A stretch of 64,000 nt of DNA from Cephalopachus bancanus (lineage: Eukaryota > Chordata > Mammalia > Primates > Tarsiidae): positions 10,419,501 to 10,483,500 of the forward strand of contig JAPVLO010000003.1 of the NCBI GenBank assembly GCA_027257055.1, given 5' to 3'. The translations under genes and the position numbers were made by a program. The notes under the pieces were generated by a model. The model was not told the DNA's origin. It did no database searches and saw only the letters and a program-made list of their open reading frames with translations. Below are positions 12,332 to 21,535 of this stretch, in pieces (the first letter of the stretch is position 1; every line of letters begins with the position of its first letter).

Positions 12332-12916
12332 CTTTTTCTTTTAATTTTTATTTTATTTTAAAGATGTGAGGTACAATTCAGGGTTAGGTATATAAATATT
12401 CATTATGCAGGTACCCTTGTTGATGAGAGTACTCACCTGGCAGTTTCCCTCAACTCCCAATCCTACCCCCCTCCCCTGGCAGTTTTCCACTGCTGCCAAT
12501 TCCTTACTTATAGTATTATGATAATTGTTCAAGATTCGCTCATAAATAAGAACATGTGATACTCTATTCTTTGTCTCTATGATAGTTCACTGAGTATGAT
12601 AGACCCTAAGTCCATTCAAATTACTGCAAAGTTCATATGCTTGTCATTCTTTAAGGCTGGATAATATTCTGTTGTGTACATGTACCACATTTAAAAATCC
12701 AGTCCAGGTATATGGGCAGCATGGTTGGTTTCATGTTTTTGCTACTGTGAATAGAGTTGCAACAAACATGTGTGTGCAGGTATCTTTTTTGCAGAATGAT
12801 TTGAGTTCCTCTGGGTATATTCCCAATAGTGGGATTACTGGGTCATATGGAAGGTCAATTTCTAGTTCTTTCAGAAATTGCCACTCTGTCGTCCAAAGAG
12901 GTTGGACTAGTTTGCA
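12332..12916 (-). mobile_element. Nested LINE-1 3' end (ORF2 end plus 3' UTR) inserted in ORF2
   Basis: A T-rich lead (12330-12360, degraded poly(A)) is followed by the 3' UTR terminal segment aaagatgtgaggtacaattc, the full 3' UTR, and ORF2 C-terminal text to about 12916, where it is 5'-truncated. The host ORF2 text cctggaatactttc ends at 12331, and a related ctggaatattt recurs at 12918-12928. That fits a target-site duplication at the L1 endonuclease site (host sequence tttc/aa, judged from the intact paralog at 3660-3690). The 3' UTR is closely similar to its host's, so the two were active within the same family. Confidence 0.85.
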
Positions 12917-12924
12917 CTGGAATA

Positions 12925-13096
12925 TTTTTTTAAATTTTTCTCTTTTTTCTTTTTTTATTATAAAGATGTGGGGTACAATTCAGGGTTAGATATACAAATG
13001 TTGGCTATGCAGGTACCCTATTGATGAGGTATGTCCCTCCCTGCCCTAGCAGTTTGCCTCAACTGCCAATCCTACCCCTCCCCTGACAGTTTCCCA
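12925..13096 (-). mobile_element. Second nested LINE-1 3' UTR at the same site
   Basis: Immediately after the first nested copy there is another T-rich lead (12922-12960) and a second, separate 3' UTR beginning aaagatgtggggtacaattc. It is cut off at cagtttcccact (13088-13096), where host ORF2 resumes with ataggattggtatcggctcc. Only about 140 nt plus the tail are present. Two independent 3' ends in tandem at one host position suggest repeated use of one endonuclease site, or insertion of one element into the tail or duplication of the other. Confidence 0.85.
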
Positions 13097-14699
13097 CTAT
13101 AGGATTGGTATCGGCTCCTCCTTGTACATTTTGTAGAATTCTGCTGGAAAGCTGTCAAGTCCAGGACTTTATTTTGTAGGTAGTTTTCTTATGATGGAGT
13201 AAATTTCCTGGGTTGTTATTGGTCTGTTTATTTTATCAATGTTTCTTTGTTTCAACCTTGGGAGGTTGTGTGATGCCAGAAAGGCCTCCATTTCATTTAG
13301 GTTATCAAGTTTGTTTCTGTACAGGTGTGCACAGTAGTCTCTGATAATCTTTTGTAATACTTCAAGGTCAGTTGTGATTTGATCTTTTGCATTTCTGATT
13401 GTGTTTATTTGGGCTTTTTCTCTCTTTTTCTTATTCATTATTGCTAGGAGTCCATCAATCTTGTTTATTCTTTCAAAGAACCAGTTTTTGTTTTGTTGCT
13501 TTATTTTTGTCTTCTATATTCTGTAATTGGACTTGTACTTTGGTGATCTGGATTCTTCTGCTAAAGTTAGAGTTTTGGTGGTCTTGTCTTTCCACTCCTT
13601 TAGGTGATTTGCTAGCTGTTAACTTGTGATCTTTCCATTTTCTTGATGTCTATTGCCCTCTTAGAACTGATTTCATAGCATTCCAGAGGTTTGGTAAAAT
13701 ATTTCTTCATTTTCATTTGTTTCCAGGAATCTTTTAATTTCTGTTTTGATTTCTGTGTTGACCCAGTTGTCATTCAGCATCATGCTATTTAGTGTCCATG
13801 TTTTTGTGGTTTTGGGGGGAATTTTGTTGTTGTTGATATTTATTTTTATTCCACTATGGTCTGAGAAGTTGCATGACAGTATTTTTATCTTAAGGAAGTT
13901 GTTTATGTTTGATTTGTGGCCAAGGATGTGGTCAATCTTGGAGTACGTTCCTTGTGGTGATAGTAGAATATATATTCTGTGGTTTGGCATAATATTCTGT
14001 AGGTATTTATTAAGTCCATTTGGTTGAGTGTCAAGTTGAGGTTCCAGATTTCTTTGTTGTTGTTTTTTGCCTCAATGATCTATGTAGGGTTGTTACTGGG
14101 GTATTTAAGTCCCCAGCTATAATAGTATTAAAGTCAATATCATTTTTTAGTTTACTTAGTAGTTGTCTTATAAATGCTGGTGTTTCTGTGTTGGATGCAC
14201 ATATGTTTAGGATGGATATTTCTTGTTGATGGAGTGAAACTTTTATCATTATGTAGTGTCCTTTCATATCTTTTTTAATTTTTGAGAGCTTAAAGGTTGT
14301 TTTGTCTGATATTAAGATTGTGACTCCTGCCTTCTTTTGTGATTCATATGCCTGGAAACTCGTTTTTGATCTTCTAACTTTGAGTCTGTGTGCATCCCTT
14401 GTGGTGAGATGAGTTTCCTGGATGCAGCAAATAATTGGGTCATGGTTTTTAATCTATTTTTAAATTCTGTGCCATTTCAGTGGTACATTTAGTCCATTCA
14501 CATGCAGGCTGATTATTGATTATGTGATTGCTTATTCCCATTATGAAGTGCTTATAAAGTTTTTTCTTTGCTTTCTTTCAGCTTTTAGGTTGATGTATGT
14601 GTTCTCAAGTTTGCTGTTGTGTTGTATTCTCTGTTTATTCTGTATTCTGCTGTTCTTTTGGGAAGTGTATAGGAATTCTTTTTTTTCTTTCTTCTGTGC

Positions 14700-15530
14700 T
14701 TAATGCCTTTCTAAGCATCTCCTACAGAACTGATCTGGAAGCTGCTCAACCTCTTAGGGACTGGATGTCTGGGAAAGACTTTAATTCTTCATCACTGATG
14801 AAGCTGAGCTTGACTGAGTAAGAGATTCTTGGTTGAAATAGCTTATCTTTGAGGACTTTGAATATTGGACTCCAGTCCCTTCTAGCTCCTAGTGTTTCTG
14901 CCAATAGGCTGGTTGCTATTCTGATTGGTTTTCCTCAGTAGGTAGTCTGACTTTTCTCTCTTGCTGCCTTTAGGATTTTTCCTTTTGTGCCTACTTTGTG
15001 TAGGCACAGCACTATGTGTCTAGGGTTTGGTCTTCTCATTGGATGTCTTGCAGGGCTTCTCTGTATCTCTTATGTTTGGATGGTCACATCTCTAGTGATA
15101 TGGGGAAAGTTTTCTTGGATAACCTCCTGAAATACTTACCCCAAGGTATTCTCCATTTCCCTTTCTTCTTCTGGGATACCAATCAGGCATAGATTTGACC
15201 TCTTCATATAATTGCACATCTCTTGTAGGCTTTGTTCTTTCTTTCTGGGTTTTCTTTTTATGTTTTTTTCAGATTGGGTTAACTCCATGTTTTGTTCTTC
15301 AAGTTCTGAGATTCTTTCTTCTGCTTGATTAGTTCTGCTTTCCATGCTTGTTATCTTGTTATTTATTTCCTGGATTACATTTTTTTATGGTCAAAATCTC
15401 TGTTACAAATTTTTTCAGTATTGCTTCTTGTCTTTCTTGAGTCTTATTCACTCTCTTCATTCATTTCCTAATCCCTGTTGTATTCTGGGGTCAGTCATTG
15501 GTGACATCCATTTTTGGAGCTCTGAGGTCT
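14700..15530 (-). pseudogene. LINE-1 ORF1 pseudogene
   Basis: Minus-strand translation at 15136-15345 shows a coiled-coil end (AEERISELEEQNMELTQSEK) running into the RRM start (MKRSNLCLIGIPEEEREMEN). This arrangement is diagnostic of L1 ORF1p, the RNA-binding chaperone. The RRM and C-terminal domain continue to about 14.7 kb (antisense of the PAKLSF-like block near 14770-14820). The N-terminal part toward 15.5 kb is Ser/Lys/Glu-rich. The frame is broken by several stops. It shows the same organisation as ORF1 at 5.3-6.1 kb, which supports a single L1 family. Confidence 0.88.
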
Positions 15531-15559
15531 GATTTTTCAGGTGTTTTCTCTTTGTTACA

Positions 15560-16049
15560 CTGGAAATTACCTGTGGTCTTCCATTGATTTTTCTCATGAC
15601 AGATCTTTTTCTTTTCTCTCTAGTTCCTTTATTCAGTGGCAGGCTTTCAATTCTGATGTTTGCTCAGTCCTCTGTTCTTCCCTGATAATGGTCTGTTTTT
15701 GTTCTATTTTGAAACAGGACAGTGGGTGGGAAGCTTTGCTGTATCTTGTAGTTTTGAAAGTCAAATAAAGTGAAGAATGGGGAGCTAGGATACAGAAACG
15801 ACCTGCAAATCACAATGTTCACTGATTGTGGTATGCATTCCCTGAAATCCACTCCCCACCATCACTCTATATGAAGATGAGATGGGTATGTGTGTGTAAC
15901 CCTGAGTCCAAGGTGCAGTAACAGCAATGAGGGGAACAGGAAAAACAGAATGAAATAAAACAGGCAGAAATTAAAACAACAACAACAAAAAACACAGAAC
16001 GGTGAAAGTAGGAACCATAACAAAAAACAACTGAGCATAACCACATACA

Positions 16050-16096
<47 letters not shown>

Positions 16097-17620
16097 CAAA
16101 ACAAACTGGAATAACAACAAAGCAAAACAAAACAAGCAACAACAACAAAAAAAGCCTCAGGAACACTAAACACACACACACATACATGCCCAACACAAAA
16201 TGAAAGGAGAAGAAAAAGACAAAGAAAGAAAAAAAAAAGAAAAGAAAAAAAGAGAAAAAAAAATAAAATAAAAGATAGGAATTCAAATGGAACCCTCACC
16301 TCTCACACATATATTTACACACACATTAAACTAAAAAAAGAGAAGAACAAATAAGCAAAACCAAACCAACAAAAAAACTGAAAGATGACCACTTAATCAT
16401 TCACATGTACACATGAACAGAAAACAAAAAACAAAAGAAGAAAGAGTTAGAAAAAAAGGAGGGGGGTGTGAAGATCGAACCCTCACATACGTATTCATGC
16501 ACAAAGGAAAAATATAAAAATATTTAAAAACTAGCAAATAAGCAGACAAAAAAAAAGATACCTGCCATCTTGTGGCAGATTCTGTAATTATTCCTCTCAG
16601 ATGTTTCTCTAATGTCTCCTACAGAACTTTGGTATTATTTACAATCTCCCCGATGTCTGGTCCAGGGAAGGAGGAGGGGACAGTGGAGGTAGGGTGGGGC
16701 TGCAGCCCTCCCTTCCCACTCTAGTATGATCAGGGGGAATCCCCTTCAGTGGATAGATTTGCTATGTCTCTTCCTCAGGTACTGGTTGGGGGCGCTCCAG
16801 CCAGGCTTATCCTGGAGTGGAGTCCTCCTATTGTGGCTGATGTCCAGGCTCCACCTGGGTTAGTCTCTCTCAGTCATGCCCCAGCTGTGTCAGTCTGACA
16901 TTCAGAGGATTGCTGGAGAGGAGGGTGTTGGGTCAGCCCTGGACTCACTACTGATCTCTTTGGAGGTCTTCCTTGTCTTTTCCTTTGTCCTGTGACTGAA
17001 TCAGGATAGGGGGTGGGGGCGCCTGAGACTCAGCACTCATCCTTTCCCTCCAGAGTTTGTGCTTTCAGGATATTCCTTCTGGATCACAATCAACCCCTGA
17101 GTAGTTAATCTGCTAGTCACAGAGATGGGGCCTATTGGTCCACGGTGAGCAAGCTGGATCACTTTCCTGCCGTTTTCAAGATGATGGCAGGTGTTGGTTT
17201 AAAAAAAAATGGTGCTCAGCTTCTATGCCCTGGGAAGTGCTAGGGACCTGGTAGAATAGCTACGGCACCAACCACTTCACCAGAAGAGTCCTAGCTACTT
17301 TCCTGAGCTCCCACTCAGTCAGTCTCTTTCCAGGAAGGAAGTCTCTTTCCAGGACAGCTTCTTTCCAGGAAGGGCTATGTTGATTTTCAAAAAAGGGCTG
17401 TCAGCTTCTGCACCCTAGGGAGCACTAGGGACCAAGCAGAGCAGCTGTGGCACCAGCTGCTTCACCAGGAGAGCTCTGGCTACTTGCTTCAGAGCCCTCA
17501 TTCAGTCAGCCACTCACATGCCCACTTACAGACACATATGCAAAATTTTCCATACACTTACTCATTTACACTGGGACTCACATAGTCCAACTGGCTCTGC
17601 CACGATTTTCCAGCCATTAT
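15560..17620 (-). promoter_or_regulatory. LINE-1 5' UTR/promoter region with A-rich block, (CA)n and tandem monomer-like units
   Basis: In sense orientation (minus strand) this is the sequence upstream of ORF1. Near ORF1 lies an A-rich + strand block (15.9-16.56 kb) containing a (CA)22 run at 16051-16094. Farther out the DNA becomes GC-richer (16.6-17.5 kb, CT-rich with several gggtgggg runs). The outermost part carries two related units, about 17174-17325 and 17381-17515. Both contain gctcagcttct/gtcagcttctg, then agggacc, then ggcaccaa/ggcaccag, and both end in tcagtcag. Between them is a triplet of ctttccagga motifs (17325-17370). This looks like a reiterated promoter module. Confidence 0.75.
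16051..16094. repeat. (CA)n microsatellite inside the LINE-1 5' UTR
   Basis: There are 22 uninterrupted CA dinucleotides, followed by cccc. A shorter cacacacaca run lies about 75 bp further on (16170-16181). It is embedded in the A-rich block of the L1 5' UTR and is likely polymorphic. Confidence 0.99.
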
Positions 17621-17810
17621 TATTTTAAAAATCTTTTTATTTCTGACAGAATTCTAGGTTGACAATTTTTTTAAAGGGCTTTAAAGATGTTTTCCCATTG
17701 TAGTTTGTCTTTCATAGTTTCTAATAAAAAATATGCACTAATTTGTATCCTTGTTCTTTTTCATATAAGATATCTTTTTTCCAGTTGCTTTAAAGATTTT
17801 CCTTCTATCT

Positions 17811-18105
17811 TTTTTTTTTTTTTTTGAGTTGGAGTCTCACTCTGTTGCCCAGACTGGAGTGCAGTGACCGCTTCTGGCTACCGCAGCCTCGACCTGCTGG
17901 GCTCCAGAGATCCTTCCGTCTCAGCCTTCCAAGTAGCTGGAACTACAGGCGCACGCTACCACGCCCAGCTAATTTTTTGATTTTTATTGTAGAGATGAGG
18001 TCTCGTCAGGTTGCCAAGGCAGGTCTCGAACCCGCGGGCTCAGGCAATCCACTCACCTCGGCCTCCCAAAGTGCTGGGATTACAGGCTGAGCCACCGAAC
18101 CCGGC
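17811..18105 (-). mobile_element. Alu SINE (copy 3), full-length dimer, antisense, older form
   Basis: Poly(T) at 17811-17825 leads into the right monomer, linker and left monomer ending ccggc at 18105. The target-site duplication CTATCTTTT occurs at 17805-17813 and 18106-18114. Unlike copies 1, 2, 4, 6 and 7, its left arm retains the extra bases between the B-box hairpin and the cgagacctcat block (antisense caggttgccaagg). That places it, with copy 5, in an older subgroup of the same consensus. Confidence 0.95.
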
Positions 18106-18474
18106 CTATCTTTTGTTTTTATAGTTCAATTATGATGTGCCTTGAAGTGAGCGTGTGTGTGCGCGTGTGCATTTGTATGTTGTTTTCTGACTGAAAGTCA
18201 CTGCACATTTGGATGAGTAGGTCCATTGCTTTCATCAAATTTGGAAAATACTTGTCAACTATTTATTCCAGTATCTTTTCTAATGAGGCTTTCATTACCC
18301 ATATGTTGCACTTCTTGATATTATCCCAATGGTTAATGAAACTTTATTTATTATATTTCTGTCCTTTTCTCTGGGTGCTTCATTTCGAATAAATTCTCCC
18401 AACATGTTTTAAAGTTCACTCATCTTTTCTTTTTCAGTAGCTAATCTATCTTATGCTTGCCATTAAATTTTTTA

Positions 18475-18660
18475 ACTTTTTTTATTAAAACAAAATATAC
18501 AAAAGATATAATGTGCCATTTTAGTGATTTTTAAGTGTACAGTTCAGTAGCATTAAGTGTAATTACCTTGTTGAGCAACCATCACCATTATTCACCTTCA
18601 GAACTTTTCATCATCCCAAACTGAAACCCTTTGCACATTAAACAGTAACAAGTGAAATTT
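18475..18660 (-). mobile_element. L1M-type 3' UTR-like fragment
   Basis: The phrases gtgtacagttcagtagcatt and gagcaaccatcaccatt are recognisable parts of a common old L1 segment seen across mammalian genomes. It interrupts the HAL1-like ORF1 text (resuming near 18665 with ttaactttttaaatttcatt). Orientation is inferred from the a(n) lead aactttttttatt on the left. Subfamily is not assigned. Confidence 0.5.
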
Positions 18661-19739
18661 TTACTGCAAATATTACATTTTTAACTTTTTAAATTTCATT
18701 TAAAATTATACTTCTCTCCTCATTATGGTTCTATTTGTCTGTACATTGAACACATGAAGCATAATTATGCTAATTGAATACTCTTGTCTACAAACTCAAT
18801 TATCTTGAGCAGTTATAAGTTTTCCTGGTTTTATGTCACATATTCATGCTTCTTCATATGCCTAGTAGTTTTATATTGGATACTAGATATTGTGAATTTT
18901 ACATGACTCCATGCTGTGTTTTGTTCTTTCCTTTAAGGAATGTTGTCATTTTTTGATAAGTAGGTAAGTTCTTATGTATTAATTCGATCCTCTTAAAGAT
19001 TGTTATAAACTCTTCCAGTGCATATCTAGAGAGAAGCCTTTATTTTAGGGCTCATTTAGCCCCAGTTTTAATGTGTCACTCTTCTGGTGTTTGTGCTGAA
19101 TGCCCTATGTGTTCAGTGAAGTCTTTCCGCTCTGACTGAAGAGAACTTAATTCATTTTCCTGTGTGAGTTCCAGCAATTGTTTGTCTTATAACTTCCCAG
19201 TAATTGTTCTTTCCTCAGATGTCATTCTTTTATGGTCTTGTAGGATTTCATTTTATACATGCACAGAGAAATATTTGTCTAAAATCTCAAGGGCACCCCT
19301 ACGAAGATTTATGGAATTATTGTTCTAGATATGTCCCTTCTTGGTGAAATTCTGCCTGAAAGTGTAGTTGCTTCTTTTTTCCTGAATCTTGATTTCTGAC
19401 TTCTCAAAACAAGATTGTCGGGTTCCTATGCCTGGACTACAGTCAATAAATGACTTCTGGGCAGATGTCTGGGTATGGTATGGTTCCTTTTTGTTTCCCT
19501 TCTTTTATGGGTAATACTGCTGGTATGCTCATTTTACCTTCCACATTATTCACTGTGTATGTTATAATATTTTTATGATGTTCAATATATGCATTTAAGT
19601 GATAATTTACAAACATTTTATAGTATATGCAAACTAACATATTTTGCACTAATTAGAATAGAAAAATGAGTTTATAAATCAATGCTGATGATCAATGCAA
19701 TGACAGACATTTTAAGCAGATTGTTTCAAAGAAAAGATA

Positions 19740-19925
19740 AACAGTAATTAGAATTGTGACTATTTTTAGTGTTTTACCTACATCATTTCTAATTCTATAA
19801 AATTTCTTCCATAAAGTTATTATTATCCCAATTTTACAGATGAAGAAACTGAAACTCAAGAGTTGTCAAGTAATTTGTCTAAGGTTAAGTAAGTAGCAAA
19901 AGGTAGAGCTGCAAGTCAACATTTT
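19740..19925 (+). mobile_element. MIR SINE
   Basis: The MIR core is clear at 19825-19910: attatcccaattttacagat, gaagaaactgaaactcaaga, then tctaaggttaagtaagtagc and agagctgcaagtcaac. MIRs are tRNA-derived, mammal-wide SINEs mobilised by L2 long ago. Confidence 0.88.
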
Positions 19926-20084
19926 CTGTTTTATTTTATAAAAATCTTGCTAATAATAACTATAAACTTTAATTTGTATTCTATAAATTTGTATTAATAT
20001 AATTATTTAATTTCAACTTTTGGTAGCAGAGCCCAGTGGAAAATTTTCTTTATAAACATAATGTCTCTGTGATTCAGGTGTGTT

Positions 20085-20260
20085 CAGTGGGAAAGGTCTT
20101 TAACTATCTTCTGGTACAGACTTTTCTCTTCTAATTCTTATAGATAGGGAAACAAAGACCCAAAGAGATGAAAAGATTTGCTCAAGCTTACAAAACTTGT
20201 TGGCTAAATTTGGACTAGCACTTAGCCTGTCTTGACTCTCACTATTTTGTTGCTGAATGA
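20085..20260 (+). mobile_element. MIR SINE, diverged
   Basis: The core phrases tagatagggaaacaaagacc, caaagagatgaaaagattt, gctcaagcttacaaaac and the tail tgactctcac follow MIR order in sense orientation, more diverged than the copy 300 bp upstream. Confidence 0.65.
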
Positions 20261-21046
20261 CTTTCCAAAGTAAAGTTAAAATATTGGTTTGTTATTTAAG
20301 AAATGATACCTTTATAAGCTCTGCAATTAGGTACATATCTGAAACACATGAATGTGATCACAGGGAACAGTAGTGAGAACAGAATACAAAACATGGAGTT
20401 CATAGTAGGCTATGTTATTGACTCGTCTACCAGTATAATCAACTGATTGCTTGATCCTGTAGATTCTTCTGAGAAACCTTATTAAATCCATTGGAGAACC
20501 ATCTACTCAGGAGAAGAAAGAGAGGAACATTTACTTATCAGTCCTATTCCCCTCAGTTTAGGATTGGGAAAAGAGGTGTTACTTTCTCTACACTTCTGGT
20601 TTGTACATGCATGAGCCCAAATGAGTTTCAATGAGTCAGTTTGTTCACGTCTCTAACTGTCCCAGTCAGAAGGCGGTGGTGATGTGAAGAAGTGCTCCAG
20701 AATTGAAGTTGGATAGTTGTGACAGACCATGTGACCCTTAAAGTCCAATATTTATTATCTGGTTCTTTACAGAAAATGTTTGCTGATGTCTGTCCTAGCT
20801 CAAAATAAATTAGTGGTCATCAGGCAGTTAATGAAAAGCAACTAATATGTAGCACATTCTCATAATGTTTTAAATTTTCAGGTAAGGAAAAAATACACAA
20901 ATATTTATACAAAATAAAAGATTATCCAAAGTAAAACATATACCACACTGTCTTAAGACTCTATAATAATAGAAAAATATCTATATAATAATAGAAGAAA
21001 AGTTTGTGACTTAGGCAAGTTATCACACTTGCATGAAAGCTATATA
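20261..21046. other. Unique AT-rich DNA, nothing recognised
   Basis: I see no gene, RNA or repeat signature here. A modest GC rise at 20640-20700 (cccagtcagaaggcggtggtg) is not accompanied by an open frame or a CpG cluster. Confidence 0.6.
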
Positions 21047-21056
21047 AAATCTAACA

Positions 21057-21349
21057 GCTGGGCTCGGTGGCTCAGCCTGTAATCCTGCGCCTTTGGGAGG
21101 CTGAGGTGAGTGGATTGCCTGAGCCCGCGGGTTCGAGACCCGCTTGGGCAGGCGAGACCTCATCTCTACAATAAATCAAAAAATCAGCCGGGCATGGTAG
21201 TGCATGCCTGTAATTCCGGCTACTGGGAAGGCTGAGGCGGAAGGATCGCCGGACCCCAGCAGGTCGAGGCTGCGGTGGCCGGGAGCGGCCACTGCACTCC
21301 AGTCTGGGTGACAGAGTGAAACTCCAACTCAAAAAAAAAAAAAAAAAAA
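21057..21349 (+). mobile_element. Alu SINE (copy 4), full-length dimer
   Basis: The copy starts gctgggctcggtggctcagc and carries the perfect hairpin GCGGG-TTCGAGA-CCCGC at 21127-21143, which contains the B-box consensus GGTTCGAGACC. The A-rich linker (ataaatcaaaaaatcag) follows, then the right arm with GTGGCC-GGGAGC-GGCCAC (21274-21291), then a 19-nt poly(A). A target-site duplication of AAAATCTAACA flanks it (21047-21056 and just after the tail, 21346-21356). It is the least mutated representative of the consensus here. Confidence 0.98.
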
Positions 21350-21356
21350 TCTAACA

Positions 21357-21535
21357 AACAGCCAATGACACAGAAAACATTTTTCTCTATTATCTTCTTT
21401 GAAAAATTATAGGAAGATATCCCAGATATCCTGGAGATGAATACAAATAAAGAGTTTATTTAAAGAGAAGTCATAGATTGAACAGACTGGTAGCTTAAAT
21501 TAAAATAATTTACAAATAAAATTCTATTTAAATCA
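21357..21535. other. Short unique AT-rich segment between Alu and LINE-1
   Basis: No recognisable feature. It separates Alu copy 4 from the inverted half of the twin-primed L1. Confidence 0.6.

Larger units (their letters stand above)
10028..14500 (-). pseudogene. LINE-1 ORF2 pseudogene (endonuclease, RT, Cys-rich C-terminus)
   Basis: Minus-strand domains in order are as follows. Endonuclease at 13.67-14.4 kb shows GHYIMIKVSL, AGDLNTPVTTL, TYSKIDHILGHK and SDHSGIKI, so the catalytic SDH and the D of KIDHI are intact. RT fingers follow at 13.17-13.44 kb, and RT palm near 11.7-12.2 kb. The C-terminal Cys-rich segment at 10.37-10.67 kb shows [14 protein letters not shown]. The RT catalytic FADD motif reads FADY (near 11730-11745), and an in-frame stop precedes it. 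Many frameshifts occur. The coding end is the stop at 10028-10030. The frame is interrupted at 12.33-13.10 kb by nested L1 ends. Confidence 0.92.
9802..17620 (-). mobile_element. Nearly full-length LINE-1, antisense, with two L1 3' ends nested in ORF2
   Basis: This is the most complete L1 here. On the minus strand it has a ~2-kb 5' UTR (15.56-17.62 kb), ORF1 (about 14.70-15.53 kb), ORF2 (about 14.5 kb down to a stop at 10028-10030) and a short 3' UTR ending near 9830 (tttaaagatgtggtatacaa). Removing the 0.76 kb of nested insertions at 12.33-13.10 kb gives an element of about 7 kb, in the range expected for a full-length mammalian L1. Both reading frames are broken. Its 3' UTR matches the other young L1s in this window. 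No convincing target-site duplication could be located. Confidence 0.93.
17621..19460 (-). mobile_element. Ancient LINE-1/HAL1 ORF1 and 5' region, antisense
   Basis: This continues the old tract interrupted at 9.8 kb. At 17640-18110 and 18116-18470 the minus strand resembles old L1/HAL1 ORF1: attctaggttgac and the atgatgtgccttg and tttcatcaaatttgg phrases are typical of antisense L1M ORF1. At 18660-19460 it resembles the region upstream of ORF1. An Alu (17811-18105) and a short L1M-type 3' segment (about 18475-18660) interrupt it. Coding potential is lost. Confidence 0.65.

Noticed and set aside
16046..16100. CRISPR-like or satellite repeat array
   Set aside because: A simple (CA)n dinucleotide tract with no spacers.
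15862..16299. Membrane-like or Cys/Val-repeat open frames on the minus strand (also 6483-6892)
   Set aside because: They translate T-rich and (TG)n parts of L1 5' UTRs and have no domain or codon signature.
21126..21143. A tRNA gene suggested by the T-arm-like GCGGGTTCGAGACCCGC
   Set aside because: No acceptor, D or anticodon arm is present around it. It lies inside an Alu left monomer. The likeness is kept as a finding about the Alu consensus only.
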